Position numbers and translations under genes: made by a program. From Motacilla alba alba (lineage: Eukaryota > Chordata > Aves > Passeriformes > Motacillidae), in NCBI RefSeq assembly GCF_015832195.1, contig NC_052020.1, positions 61,321,888 to 61,385,887 on the forward strand: a stretch of 64,000 nucleotides of DNA, written 5' to 3'. A model generated the notes under the pieces. The model saw only the letters and a list, made by a program, of their open reading frames with translations. It was not told where the DNA came from and made no database searches. Shown in pieces: positions 1-11,829 of this stretch; within the stretch, counting starts at the first letter, position 1; each line of letters begins with the position of its first letter.

Positions 1-790
1 AGCAGTGATAAATGCTCACAAATGTGGATTGATTTATTTATAACCAATGGGGTCCCACCTCTTCCAGGAAAAATCAACAGCAAAGCAGGAAGAGTTCTTT
101 CCTTGAAAACCCGAAAATCTCAATGTCCAAAACATCAACAATTCCGGGGGGAAAAAATTCCAATAAAATTCCTGATGAATGAAGCTCTGAACTAAGACCA
201 AGACTGAGATGAGTGCATTGATTTTGTTTGGGTTTGGCTGCTCAAACTTGTAGATGAGAAACATCTTCCCTGAACTCGTGGAGAACCAATGGCCTTTCCA
301 GAGTGCATCCATTATTTAAAAAACTAACAGTGAAATATTAAACTTTGATGAGGTTTTGTTTGCTTTGCTCTTCTGGAAGCAATAGATTAAAATTCCACTG
401 CGTTTGTGTTATTGATTCCACCACTGCCTCTGCATTAGATACAAAATAAATGAGTTGCACATTAAGTCAGCCCGGGCTGAGGAGTTAATTGTTTGTGTGG
501 TTGGTGAAACGCAATCTGTGATTTTTCACAGCTGAAAAAAAATCCCCACAGAAATGCGGGAAGGAGCAAAAGGCAAAGCTCCGGCGGCTCTGATATCTGT
601 TATTTAAAATACATCAAAATCAAGCAAAATCCAGCAGGGAGCCTGTGTCACTGCACTGTGTTTGTCACAGCAGGGACAGGATCGCTCCTGCATCCAGAGC
701 GGCGGGAGCTCATCCTTATCCCCAGCCCAGGAGGCTGAGAGTGCTGCCAAATGACAGCCCAAAGGGAATCTGGCCACTTGATTTCGCTCC
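1..790. other. Single-copy, AT-rich; nothing recognised
   Basis: I see no coding region, RNA gene or known repeat. Short open frames here have no recognisable domain, and their composition matches the surrounding non-coding DNA. Confidence 0.5.
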
Positions 791-1440
791 CCAAATAATT
801 TCCTTGTCCCCTTGTTCCTCTCCTGTTCAGACCTCGTTACCAGTTTGGATTTGTTGGGTTTTCCCAGCTTTCACAGAGATGGGGTAACTGGGAGGTGCTT
901 GAAAAGAGTTTATTCCATTATCAGTCTTGATGGATGGTGAGACACCAGAGATGAAAAACTCAATAGCCATTCCATCAGCTATTTCCTGGTTACAATCATA
1001 AATTGTGAATTTGTAATCGCAATTACAATCACAACACAATTATAATCACAATTATAATTACAATTTATAGTTGTAAATTTATAATTTATAATTATAAAAA
1101 TAAAAATTTCTTGGTTACAGTTGTAAATGTTTTTCAGCCTATTAGCTTTTGCCCCACAGTGCTGCTGTTACTTCTGACACTCACCACTTACATTTTTTTT
1201 CCCTCTGTATTCTTGTTACAATGCATTTTTACCGTTCTAATTCTCTAAAATACCTGCTCTTTTTGCAGGGCCGTATTTTGAAACCTGCTGAAACTTGTCT
1301 CTAGTTCAGTCTCTCTCCCAACAGTGTCATCTCCATTCCGTGGCCTCCCCAAGCCAGCACAGCTCGTCTCAGCGCTTGCACGCAGATGGACGAGGCTGTG
1401 CGAGCTTTCTGTCAGGTTTTGAAATCCTCTGAAATCCATT
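790..1440 (-). mobile_element. Old LTR-like fragment (copy A)
   Basis: The segment aligns, with many differences, to 23,700-24,125. Both carry an inverted polyadenylation signal (TTTATTCCAT), a GATGGTGAGAC/AGGGTGAGAC block, a TATTTCCT block and a CTAT(T/C)AGCTTT block in the same order. Read on the minus strand, this resembles the 3' half of a retroviral-type LTR with AATAAA. An A/T-rich simple stretch at about 1,010-1,100 (AATTATAATCACAATT-like) interrupts it. I infer an old ERV LTR. No TSD is visible and the family is unknown. Confidence 0.4.
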
Positions 1441-3670
1441 TCTCACATCTCCCCCTCTTTCTTGAACTGTAAAAACTTCTTTGTTGGTCTCATTTATCAT
1501 CCGCTGGACATAGTAAAGTACACAAGGCACTATTACTCATATTACTACTATATTAATTCATATATAAAAAATTATTTTGTAAAGCTCTTTTAGTCGAGGT
1601 GCAAAGTTCTGTTCCTCAAACAGTTAGGCTAACTAGGATCTATTGTCTGTTTTAATTTGATTTGTTAAATCAAATTATATTGTTAAATCTGGAAGATCAT
1701 TTTTTAATTGATTTTTTTTCCCCCAACAATCCAACCTCCAATGGTCGGATCAATGCTCAACTCTTATCACTCTGATGGGCAAATTGAGCTGCTCCCAAGA
1801 AATATCAGTAAATCCCCTCCAGAGCCACCCTGGGAGAGCTGCAGCCACTCAGAGAAATCCGGGAAACATCTCCTGGAGAAATTCCAGGGGAAGCAACGAG
1901 TCCCCCTCACGTTTTCCTCCTTCTCCATGCTGAATCCATGTCATTTGGATAACAGGTCCAAACTGTGGGATTTGGCTTGGATTTTAGAGAATCAGCTCTG
2001 TCCACCCAAAAAGCTCCTTCCCATAAATGTCAGCCGAGCCTGGGCACAGGAATAATCAATTCAGGGAAAATTCACTGGAATTCAGGAAAACTGCCTCCCA
2101 TTCCTGCTCTAATGCTCCCAAATTAAAATGTACTCTCAGCTTTGGGAAAAGGGACACCGTGACCTTTCCAGGAGCAGGGGAAGAAGACTCCTAATCTAAA
2201 TAACAAAGAAAGGTTGTACCTACAATCTTTTAAATATGAGGCAGACAAGGACATAAATTCCACTGACCAGGGAAAGGCAATCAGAGTGATGGATTACAGC
2301 CAATCCAGGAGAGATGGGAGAGGGAGAGAACATTCTAATCCAAATTATTCCACAAAATCGCCCTCAGCCCACTCCAGCTTGGCAGCAAAATGCCTCATTC
2401 CCATCCCCAGAAAGGCTTTTTCCACCCTGAGCATCCCAGGGTGCTCATGCAGTTGGAATCTCCACCTTCTCTAGGAGACTTCTCCCTTTTTTTTCCAGCT
2501 AAAATTCCCAGGATGGAGCTCCATGGGCTGCTTTTACAGCCAGCATGATCAGAGAGGAGAAGGGAAGGAAAAATCCCCCTTTTCTGTGGGATTTTAGGGA
2601 CTTTTGCACCACAGCAAAAGACAGAATTCTCTGGATACACCTGGAGAACTCCTCCAGCCTTTGCACAGCCTTTCAACCCAACAAAATCTCCTCAGGAAAT
2701 CCCATTTTCCCAGTGGGAATGTCGGGTTTGCCCTTCAGGATGTATCAACGTTGGATATTTGTCCAAATTCTCCCAACGTCACAACAGCAGAGCAAATACC
2801 AGCTGATTCCTGCAAAATTCCCTTGATTTTCCCAAGAATATCCAGGATTAAGGATGGAGGGTCCTGCTTGAGGGCACTGGGCTTGTTCCCAAGGCCTTTC
2901 CTGTAATCCAGAGCCAGGCAGGAACAGAATTCACACCCCCATTTCCAACTTAGCCTGGACAGCAGCACTTCCCAGCTGGAATTTGTCAGGAAACACGACG
3001 GGCTGCTTCCTTCATGGGAAGCTTTTCCCTTTTAATCCAATTCCAGTGCGTTTTCCCCCCCGAGGATGAGACTCAGCAGCCACACCACGGGCCTGCTCCA
3101 GATGGAAACCAGGGAAGCAACTTCCACAGGCTCCAGAGATCCCCCAGCTCTCCCCTTCCCAAATGTCTGCCCTTGCTCAGAATGGGGAATGGCTGGAGCT
3201 GTGCCAAGGGTTTGGGATGGATTTTTGGGATGGATTTTTGGGATGGATTTTGGGAAAAGGTCCTTCCCTTCCCAGAGCGGGGGATGAGGACAGGAGCAGC
3301 TCCCCAGGGAATGGGCACGGCCCAGGGGCTGCCAGAGCTCCAGGAACACGCTCCCAGGGATGCCCAGGGTGGGATTGCTGGGGTGTTGGGATGATCCTTG
3401 AGATCCCTTCCCACTCAGGAGATTCTGTCCCACGGTTCCACCACTCCCACCTTGCCCTCAGTGGATTCTCCCCCTCAATTTTCAGCGTTTTCAGCAGCAA
3501 ATTTCACTCTGTCCCTCAACAGCGCCCAGCAAACAGGACTAAAACCTCCCTCCTGTTTCTGATGTCAAAATACAAATAATTTCACGTAATTTAAATAATT
3601 CCATTCCCTAGAAACAGGGTGACTTCACATGGAAACATTTTCCCAGATTCTTGCCTGCTTCATTCCTTTG
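1440..3670. other. Single-copy stretch; nothing recognised
   Basis: There is no exon-like open frame and no transposon that I recognise. A short three-copy 15-bp direct repeat lies at 3,216-3,254. Overlapping open frames on both strands at 3.0-3.6 kb reflect moderately GC-rich sequence without stops and show no domain. Confidence 0.45.
3216..3254. repeat. 15-bp direct repeat, ~2.6 copies
   Basis: GGATGGATTTTTGGG-type units follow one another without a gap, ending in a slightly shortened copy. It is a short minisatellite seed. Confidence 0.7.
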
Positions 3671-3699
3671 GACTGAAAAAAAAAAAAAAGAAAGAAAAG

Positions 3700-5340
3700 A
3701 GTCCCACTTAGCTCACCATAATTCCAAGAGAATTTCTTGTGCAAGAATAAAATAAAAAATCTTCGAGGGGCACTTCTAAAGATTCATTCCTGTAGGTGCT
3801 GCAAATAGCCTGTACCCAAACATAATGAATATAATTCTCTTGTCAGGTTTAGTGTAATTTTTATTTGCTGATGGGCCCTGGATGGGATAATAAAGCTTCC
3901 AATACAAGCCTGTTGTTGTCAGGCACGGGGAGGAAATGAGATATTTATTCCAGCCAATATCTCTGCAATGGGCGCTATTAAATAAAGGATTTGCAATGTG
4001 GTGTTGGGTAAAAAAAATGAATATATTTGGTTAAGTGGGTAAATACCTGCAGAGGAAGCAAGAATATTGGGTTCTAAAGGGTTTTACAAGCCAGGAACAG
4101 AAGGTTCCTAGGAGATGAGGAACTCAGAAAATGTCATTATTGCGAAAAGTGCTGCTGAAGCCAGCCCAGCTTTACACCAAAACAAAAGAATGCCATGGAA
4201 TTGTTGGGAAAGGGAGTCAAGGAGCCCCTTTTTTACGGGGAAAACCTCCCGAAACTCCAAGTTGCTGGAGTGCCACAGGGCTCGGCACAGGAGATGTCAC
4301 ACCAGGGTATTTTTCAGAGTCACATTAAAGGATCCACTCAGCCCTTCTGCCTTCACAGCTCATTTCTGCCACCCCCTGCAGCCAAAATTCCTGGAGCTCA
4401 GGGCAGCAAATGAGGGATATCGAGGAAAACAAACCCCAGACAAAAGATGGGAAAGGATTTCCAAGCATCCAAATGAATCCCGCAGTCTGTCAGTGGCTAA
4501 AGCTGAGAAGTTTTAAATTTAAATTGTTACAAAAGGTTATAAAGTGAATAAAAATTGCCAGGCTTAACCAGGGCTCACGGCACAGTGACAATAAAGAAAT
4601 AAAGATGAAGACAGTTTTTATTATTGTTAATAATAATCACTTATGATTATTATTATTATTATCATTATTATTTCTAATAGCTTTAGATGTTGTATTTGAG
4701 CTCAGATTATCTTTAAACAAAATGAAAATGCACTTTGGGATGATTCATTATGCACAGATCAAAAATAACACAAAAGCTTTGCTTCAAAAGCCCTGAAACA
4801 GAGAATTTCGATGCTTTCAAGGCAAGAAGTGCCTTTCAAGCAGATTTCTTTGTTTTTACGCCGCAGAAATTGGATTAAATCTATTTGAAATAACGAAATT
4901 AAATGGTGCTAGGCAGGAAAAAATAATTCAGAGGCAGAACCCGAGATGTGTCCAAATGCTCAAGCCCATGAAGAGCCAGGATTTCATGTGGGAGCTCATA
5001 ACGAGCCAGAATGATCCAACCGGGCTGCTCCAAAAGCCCCTCCCAGACTGGAGAAGGGCAGGGAGGAGATTTGGGAATGCCCCTCCAGAACTGCCCTGTC
5101 TCCCTCAGGGACAGTTCCTGGAAAAAATTCCGTGGAAAATGGGAATTGTTTCCCCCCAGCCTCTGGAACACGGAGCCGCGGGGGGCTCAGGGGAGGCAGC
5201 TGGCATTTCCCTCCTGTGTTCTCCTGCGGTAAATGGAATAAAACCTGGATCCTGGAGCCCTTCGGGAGACTCCTGAGGCAGCGCTGACACCGAGGGGAGG
5301 AACGAAACGTTCCCAGAAAAACCCAGGACAGACGGGATGG
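3700..5340. other. Single-copy, AT-rich; ATT microsatellite inside
   Basis: No gene is seen. The region holds a poly-A run just before it (about 3,677-3,690), a trinucleotide tract at 4,612-4,680 and otherwise AT-rich single-copy DNA. Confidence 0.45.
4612..4680. repeat. (ATT)n / (TTA)n trinucleotide microsatellite, impure
   Basis: TTATTATTGTTAATAATAATC is followed by a longer ATTATTATT run, both with interruptions. It is a simple repeat. Confidence 0.8.
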
Positions 5341-6002
5341 AGCAGGAATGGAGCGGGAATGGAGCGGGAATAAAGTAGGGGAAAAAAGCGGGAGTGAAGC
5401 GGGAATAAAGCAGGAATGGAGAGGGAATAAAGTGGGAAAAAAAGCGGGAATGAAGCGGGAATAAAGCGGGAATGGAGCGGGAATAAAGCAGGAATGGAGA
5501 GAGAATAAAGTGGGGGAAAAAAGCGGGAATGAAGCGGGAATAAAGCGGGAATGGAGCGGGAATAAAGCGGGAATAAAGTGGGAATAAAAGTGGGAATAAA
5601 GTGGGAATAAAGCGGGAATAAAGTGGGAATAAAAGCGGGAATGAAGTGGGAATAAAAGCAGGAATAAAGTGGGAATAAAGCGGGAATAAAGTGGGAATAA
5701 AAGCGGGAATGAAGTGGGAATAAAAGTGGGAATAAAGTGGGAATAAAGTGGGAATAAAAGCGGGAATGAAGTGAGAACAGAGAGGGAATAAAGAGGGAAT
5801 AGAGTGGGAATCAAGCAGGAATAAAGCAGGAATGAAGTAGGAATAAAGTGAGAATAAGGTGAGAATAAAGTAGGAATCAAGCAGGAATAAAGAAGAAATG
5901 GAATGGGAATAAAGCGGGAATAAAGCAGGAATAAAGCAGGAATAAAACAGGAATGAAGTGGGAATAAAGCGGGAATAAAGCAGGAATAAAGCAGGAATAA
6001 AG
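5338..6002. repeat. 11-12 bp G-rich minisatellite
   Basis: About 55-60 tandem copies of an 11-bp unit, consensus GCGGGAATAAA with variants GTGGGAATAAA, GCGGGAATGGA and GCAGGAATAAA, and some 12-bp units with an extra A. One strand carries a GGG block every 11-12 nt and is almost pure purine. Minus-strand open frames of 294 and 333 residues run through it because three units make 33 bp and the unit has no stop on that strand. The predicted peptide is a low-complexity Phe/Ile/Pro/Leu/Tyr/Ser repeat, so I do not call it a gene. Confidence 0.92.
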
Positions 6003-7455
6003 CTGTTTGTGCTCACTGCAGCCCTGGATGGGCCTTTCCCATTCCTGGATTGTTTTCCATGGCCTCTGTCAGCAGCTGCTTTAATCCAGCAAAATAATCC
6101 CAGCAATCATCTTTAAAGTGGAAATGAACCATGGAGCTCCACCCTCACAGACTCCTCCAAAACTTCTTCAAATTCCACCCCTGTCCTTCACCACTCTCCC
6201 GAATTCCTGAGTTTTTCCAAACTGTCCCAGTGTCCACTGAGGCAGTCACGCCTCTCGGCTTAAAACACTTTTTGTTTTCCCTAATCCAACCCTTCCCCTT
6301 GAGATTCACCCCTTGTTTCCCACAGCCTTTCCCCTTTTTCCATCTTCATGGTGACTTTTGCTGCTGTTTTGGGTTTTTCCTTTGGTTTATGCCGAGACCT
6401 TGATTTGCTCCACCCCACAGTGAGTGGATCTGAGACTATACAGAGACAAAAACCCCAAATTATTTATGAAAAAAAAAAAAAAGAGCCCACATTCCCTTGG
6501 AATTTCCAGCCTGGAATACTGGCATGTTCCAACCCTTAACTGCGGGACTGGAAAGGATGTCAGAGACCAGATCTGCAAGAGGGGGCAGGCAGGGAGCTGC
6601 CAGGGTGGCGGGGAATTTATTCCAAATGATCCAATTGCTCCTGCTTTGAGGGAAGCTTTGAAGGGCAATAAAAGGGTGGATGAAATTCCGAACCCGTCAT
6701 TACCAGAGAGCGCTCCGAGAAATAAAAGCCTGCACCTTCTGTACACAAGGACGGGAATTAAATCAGGTTTTTTTTTGTTCTCCAGGAAAGAGAGCAGAGG
6801 CTTTGGAGAGATTTGCTGAAACCAGCAGCAGACAAAGAGACAACGTGAATATCAAAGGGAAGAGCAGGGAGCAACCAATAAAACCTAAATGAAAATGATG
6901 TACGGATGTTTTCTCATCCTAAGCCAACCTGTTGGAACAGGCAGCGCACTAAACCAGGAGAAGGAAGATGAAACAGCCTCGGGGTGAGAAATTGTGAAGA
7001 TTCCTTGGCCTGAGGAAAAATCCAGCAGAAATGATTACAGGGCAAAGAGCATTTTTAATCCTAAAAGATGTGCCGAGATTGAATAGGACACAATTATTAA
7101 ATTGGCTTTTCCAAACACAGAACCTGAGTTTGGGCACTGACCTTAGCAGGCAGGTTTAAAACTGGGATTAAACAGATCAGGAGGGATTTCTGAGGGATCA
7201 CAGAGGTTCGTGAATAAGATGGAACATTCATACCATGAAAGTCAGAATTAAGAAAAGATGGAACTCTTCCAGCGCAGGTGAATAAAGGAACACAGAGCAG
7301 GTTAAATGCAGGGCTAAAACTGGAAAATCCCAAAATAACAGTTTCAACAGGAGCTCAGCTCTGCTCTGGTCCCGTGTTGGTAACAAACACCATTTGTGAT
7401 GGTTTGGGGTTCCCTGCCTGATCTCCCTGCTCTGTAGGGATCAGGGCATCCAAAA
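6002..7455. other. Single-copy stretch; nothing recognised
   Basis: Mixed-composition DNA with short A and T runs (A13 near 6,470). I see no coding or repeat feature. Confidence 0.45.
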
Positions 7456-7870
7456 TCCCAGAATCCCAGACTGGTTTGGGTGGGAAGACATCCTAAATCC
7501 CATCTCATCCACCCCTGGATGGGCAGGGACACCTCCCACTGTCCCAGGGTGCCCCAGTGTCCAGCCTGGCCTTGGGCACTGCCAGGGATCCAGGGGCAGC
7601 CCCAGCTGCTCTGGCAATCCCAGCCCAGCCAGGAATTCCCAATTCCCAATCTCCCATCCATCCCTGCCCTCTGGCACTGGCAGCCATTCCCTGGCTCCTG
7701 TCCCTGCAGGCCTTGTCCCCAGTCCCTCTGCAGCTCTCCTGGAGCCCCTCCAGGCCCTGCCAGGGGCTCTGAGCTCTGCCTGGAGCCTTCTCCTCTCCAG
7801 GGGGACATTCCCAGCTCTCCCTGGCTCATTCCCTTCTCCAGGGGAACATTCCCAGCTCTCCCAGCCCCTG
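7455..7870 (-). mobile_element. CR1 LINE 3' fragment
   Basis: The piece starts on the plus strand with the reverse of the CR1 3' end (GACTGGTTTGGGTGGGAAG). It continues through the CCAGCCTGGCCTTGGGCACTG and GCAGCCCCAGCTGCTCTGG blocks found in all copies in this window. At the far end the CTCCAGGGG(G/A)ACATTCCCAGC block is present twice, a short internal duplication. It is truncated at the 5' side and has no ORF1 or ORF2 sequence. The overlapping 161-191 residue open frames on both strands belong to this repeat. Confidence 0.9.
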
Positions 7871-9140
7871 GCAGGTGCCACTCTCAGGTGTCCCCAGCTG
7901 CCACATGGGGCCACCAAATCCATCCTGCCAAGGTGGGACCTGGCAGATCCCACCCTAGTCCCTCAGTCCTTAGGATTTTTCTGGAGCAGCAGGGGAAAAT
8001 CCCAGCACCCCCTCCTGGCACGGGACAGGGAAGGGTTTTGATGAAGATCAGTTGAAATTTTGGGATTTTCTCCTCTGCCGAAGATCATTCCCAGAGGAAT
8101 GCCAGCTCTGCCCCGAGTCCCCAAGTGCCACATCCACAGCTTTAAAATCCCCCAGCGACTCCACGCTGCCCTGGGAAGTGGGAAAGTCTGGAATTTTGGA
8201 ATCTCCCCATGTCCAGAGCTGGTTTTGCCCCAGATCTGAGCTCCAGCAGTAATTCAGATGAGCTCTGTCCTCCCCACGACCACAAACAAGGCTGGAGCAT
8301 TCAGAGCCATAATTATCATTTTCAGCTCTCATTTCCATCCACACAATAACTGATCTGCACTTCCAAGGGACCAACAAACCTGGAACCTCTTATTTCCCTC
8401 TTCCCTCCTGCTCTCAGCCTCTAGAGCCACTTCCAGCGTTATTAAACCCTGCACCAAATGAAGAATAAATCCATTTTCAACATAAATAATAAACATTAAA
8501 ACAAATCAACACCACTTCCTGCTGCCCAGCCACGGATTTAAAGTGCCATGGCAGAACAGAGATGTTCACTAATTGGCAGAGTTTATTTTAACTCGCCATA
8601 AAAACCTCGAAATGAAAATATTTGAGTCCAACAAATCATTTTTTGATCTTAATCACTTTGTGCCCAAGCAACGTTTGCAGCGGAAAGTCACCCAGCAAAG
8701 GAGCAATAAAAATCGCTTTATTCCAAACAGGATTTTTCCAGTTTTTTTAATACTCGGAGATTTTTAATTTATCGTAAGCAAATGATGCATGAAATACTTT
8801 TTAATGCCTGGAACACTCAATGCAAAATGGCACGGGCGCAAAAATAATCTGATTTCATTTTTGCTGAATGGATTCTAAGGGTTTTGAGCCTCGTGTGCAT
8901 CATTAAACAACACCAATGTTAGCTCTTATATATCATATCTATTCTAATCAATGGCTCTGAGGTGAGAATTCCCTCTCCCACCAGTGCCAGAGAAGCTCAG
9001 GATCCAAAATCCTGAGGGATGTGAGGGCCTTTTGTTGGTTCAGTTCCAGCATTTAATGAAAGGAGAGAGGAGCAACGCCCAGGTCCAACAACCACCTGAA
9101 GCTTGGCAGAAGAAAAGGGGCTCCAGGTAGGGGAGGAGAT
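7870..9140. other. Single-copy, AT-rich; nothing recognised
   Basis: This is AT-rich DNA without transposon similarity that I can see. The 8,440-8,900 part is rich in TTAAT/TAAT words and could be regulatory, but no specific site can be supported. Confidence 0.45.
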
Positions 9141-9228
9141 TCCCGAGGGGAAGCTCAGGTGGGACATCCGCAGGAATTTCCTCAAGGAAAGGGTGGCCAG
9201 GCCTTGGAACTGCCCAGGGAGGCTTGGA
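9140..9228 (+). mobile_element. CR1 3' fragment, left part
   Basis: The sequence runs through the CR1-type block AAGGGTGGCCAGGCCTTGGA and CTGCCCAGGGAGG and enters the 21-bp array. The same subfamily occurs at 37,835-38,075 (minus) and 48,100-48,275 (plus). Confidence 0.75.
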
Positions 9229-9711
9229 GTGCCCAAGGAATCCCTGGAGGTGCCCAAGGAATCCCTGGAGGTGTCCAAGGGGTTCCTGGAGGTGTCCAAG
9301 GGGTTCCTGGAGGTGCCCAAGGAATCCCTGGAGGTGCCCAAGGAGTTCCTGGAGGTGCCCAAGGAATCCCTGGAGGTGCCCAAGGAGTTCCTGGAGGTGC
9401 CCAAGGAATCCCTGGAACTGCCCAAGGAATCCCTGGAGGTGTCCAAGGAATCCCTGGAGGTGTCCAAGGGGTTCCTGGAGGTGCCCAAGGAACCCCTGGA
9501 GGTGCCCAAGGAATCCCTGGAGGTGCCCAAGGAATCCCTGGAGGTGTCCAAGGAGTTCCTGGAGGTGTCCAAGGAGTTCCTGGAGGTGCCCAAGGAATCC
9601 CTGGAGGTGCCCAAGGAATCCCTGGAGGTGTCCAAGGGGTTCCTGGAGGTGCCCAAGGAATCCCTGGAGGTGCCCAAGGAATCCCTGGAGGTGTCCAAGG
9701 AGTTCCTGGAG
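9229..9711. repeat. 21-bp minisatellite, 23 copies, from CR1
   Basis: There are 23 head-to-tail units of 21 bp, consensus GTGCCCAAGGAATCCCTGGAG, with GTGTCC and GGGGTT/GAGTTC variants. The unit corresponds to the CR1 3' sequence CATCCCTGGAGGTG(T/C)CCAAGG, which occurs once in unexpanded copies (for example near 48,505), so the array arose by expansion inside a CR1. Because 21 is a multiple of 3 and the unit lacks stops, open frames of about 170-315 residues exist on both strands, reading as 7-residue repeats. I do not treat them as genes. Confidence 0.95.
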
Positions 9712-9740
9712 GTGGCATGCAGAGCTCTGGGCTGCCTGAG
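9712..9740 (+). mobile_element. CR1 3' fragment, right part
   Basis: GTGGCATGCAGAGCTCTGGG resumes the CR1 just after the array (compare GTGGCACTCAGAGCTCTGGG near 48,180), confirming that the array lies within the element. It then abuts a minus-strand CR1. Confidence 0.75.
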
Positions 9741-10111
9741 AAGCTGTGGCAGCCATTCCCTGTGTCCTGTCCCTCCATCCTTGTCCCCAGTCCCTCTCCA
9801 GCTCTCCTGGAACCCTCTCCAGCCCCAGGCAGGCTGGGAATGTTCCTGCATCCTGGCAATGGGACACCCCAGGCAGGAGCCCCAAACCCACCTGGAAATG
9901 GTTCCTGAGGGGCTCCACCGAGCTGGGCACTCCCAGTTTCATTTTTTTGTTGTGGGGAAATCCTCCCAAAGCACTTCCCCGCCCCAAAAAAAAAAAAAAA
10001 GTAACATTTGATCCTTTTAAAAGTTATTTTAAGAATATCCAGCTTAGCTGGAGGTGGAAGTGAAACTTTTCACCTTGGAGAACTTGAGGAATATCAAACT
10101 TTTTATCACCA
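9741..10111 (-). mobile_element. CR1 body plus upstream repeat segment
   Basis: 9,741-9,850 is minus-strand CR1 (GGCAGCCATTCCCTGTGTCC, CCAGTCCCTCTCCAGC). 9,850-10,111 matches the reverse complement of 25,389-25,620, including the GGAAATGGTTCC, TCCTCCCAAAGC, CCTTTTAAAA and AAGAATATCCAG blocks. Similarity stops at 10,111, giving a repeat edge at TATCAAACTTTTTATCA. The extra part could be CR1 body sequence or a separate element fused to it. It contains an A15 run near 9,987. Confidence 0.8.
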
Positions 10112-10495
10112 CAGCTTCTCTGGGAATTCTGAGGGCCTCCCCACCTCCACAGGGAAGAGAAGGTTGGGAAGGTGGTGCTGGGTTATTCCTTCCATGTTTT
10201 GGAGCAGGAAGCTCAGCACAGCTTTGGAAGAGTCCATGGAAAAGAAGGAATGCAGAGGAGGGAAGGAGGGAGGATGGAACGAACTCCACATTAACACTAA
10301 TGACAAAACCGTAAATCATGGCCAGGCTGAATAAAAAGGATCCTGTGTGGAGCTGCCCAGGAGAGGTTTCTGATTGATTTCTGGATCACTCAGGTAATTC
10401 CAAGATCAATAGGACACAAAATCCACCTATTTGTGCTCGTTAGCAGCACAATTAGAGTCTGGAACAGACTCAGTTTATAAAACCTGGCCCAAAAG
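10112..10495. other. Single-copy; nothing recognised
   Basis: Mixed composition. No repeat or coding feature is seen. Confidence 0.45.
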
Positions 10496-10742
10496 GGAGA
10501 CAAGGCCTGGAGGGACAGGACACAGGGAATGGCTGCCAGTGCCAGAGGGCAGGGATGGGTGGGAGATTGGGAATTGGGAATTCCTGGCTGGGCTGGGATT
10601 GCCAGAGCAGCTGGGGCTGCCCCTGGATCCCTGGCAGTGCCCCAGGCCAGGCTGGACACTGGGACACCCTGGGACACTGGGAGGTGTCCCTGCCATGGCA
10701 GGGGAGGGATGGATAAGATTTAGGATCTCTACCCACCCAAAG
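10496..10742 (+). mobile_element. CR1 3' fragment
   Basis: It contains GGGACAGGACACAGGGAATG, CCAGAGCAGCTGGGGCTGCC and GGACACTGGGAGGTGTCCCT in plus-strand order. The terminal block is altered (AGATTTAGGATC in place of GATTTAAGGTCCC). Confidence 0.9.
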
Positions 10743-11265
10743 TTGGGATCCCAACCCAGTTTGGGATTCTCCATGCCTGGGAGAGGCTGGAAGCCCCAAA
10801 AAGCAGGAAACTTCCCAAGCTGGAGATGTTCAGGAGCTGGAAGCAGCTGTTCCTGCTGGGAGATCTGCAGTTCATCCCAGGCACTCCCGAGGAGCCTCAT
10901 GCTGGGATTCAGGCACAGCTTTTTCCCCAAAAATGCAGGAAAATGGACAAATTCCAAGCCCCAGCAAATTCTTCTTTCACTCCTGGCCTGATCCCCTGCT
11001 GCACTCCACACACAAATCCCTCCTGCCCTCATTTTTGCCAGATTTGTACAACCCATCTGTTCTGCTAAACTCTTCCCAGCTTTTAAGGCCAAAGTAACTG
11101 CTTTTTTTAAAAAATGTTCTTTATGCATATTTGTGATAATTTTCCTTTTTCCAGCCAAATTCCCATTTTCTGCAGGATCCAACAGCGGCCCAACTACCTC
11201 CAGCAGCCACCACCCTGACCCACAGCGTGTCAGCTCCTGCTCTGCCTGGCAGGGGTTTGTTTTCT
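10743..11265. other. Single-copy; nothing recognised
   Basis: No repeat that I can name. A 235-residue minus open frame crosses the CR1 border and has no domain. Confidence 0.45.
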
Positions 11266-11450
11266 TTTTTTTACTTCTGCATTTTTATTTCTATTTTCCT
11301 AGTTAAGAACTGCTATTCCTACTCCCATATTTTTGCCTGAGAGCCCCTTAATTTCAAAATTACAGTAATTCAGAGGGAGGGGGTTTGCATTTTCCATTTC
11401 AGGGGAGGCTCCTGCCCCCCTTAGCACATGCCAGGCTTTTCAAACCAACA
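11266..11450 (+). mobile_element. ERV-like fragment (pair with 58.36 kb)
   Basis: This segment matches the reverse complement of 58,345-58,500: the GAGAGCCCCTTAATTTCAAA, GAGGGAGGGGGTTTGC and GGGGAGGCTCCTGCCC blocks are in the same order. GAGGGAGGGGGTTT resembles a polypurine tract, as found just 5' of a 3' LTR, so I infer the 3' internal end of an endogenous retrovirus. It has no coding capacity. Confidence 0.5.
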
Positions 11451-11823
11451 CAATCATCGACGCAGGAGTTTGATCACCACAAACCCAGGTCTGCAGCTGC
11501 CCAGGCCCAGGATCCCTGTGCTGGATCCAGAGGGAGCCCCTGGAGCCCGGGAATCCACGCTGGGATCTGAATGGATTTTAAAACCTCTTCTTTGGGCAGT
11601 GCCAAGCACCTCTTGGGACGGTGCCGGGCTGGGATTGGGATCATCCCCCTTGGCAGCCGAAGCCAGAGTGCTCCTGCCAGCCCAGGTATCCCAAAATCCC
11701 AGCCCAGCCTGCAGAGAGGACACTCAGCCTCCTGGGCCTGCCTCTGCCGGGACAGAACTGCTCCTTTATCCTCCTCCTGAGCAAAAGAATCCCACAGGAA
11801 CGCCTGGGCACAACACCGGGCTG
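11451..11823. other. Single-copy; nothing recognised
   Basis: GC-rich DNA with overlapping open frames on both strands, none with a recognisable domain. Confidence 0.4.
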
Positions 11824-11829
11824 CGCACC

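Noticed and set aside
4996..6106. Minus-strand open frames of 294 and 333 residues
   Set aside because: They run through the 11-12 bp minisatellite. The peptide is a periodic low-complexity product of the unit, and two frames overlap out of register.
9040..10011. Open frames of 170-315 residues on both strands, collagen-like in one frame (GGAQGIPGGVQG)
   Set aside because: The Gly-X-Y-like look comes from the 21-bp repeat. Several frames on both strands are open at once, and the unit is CR1 sequence.
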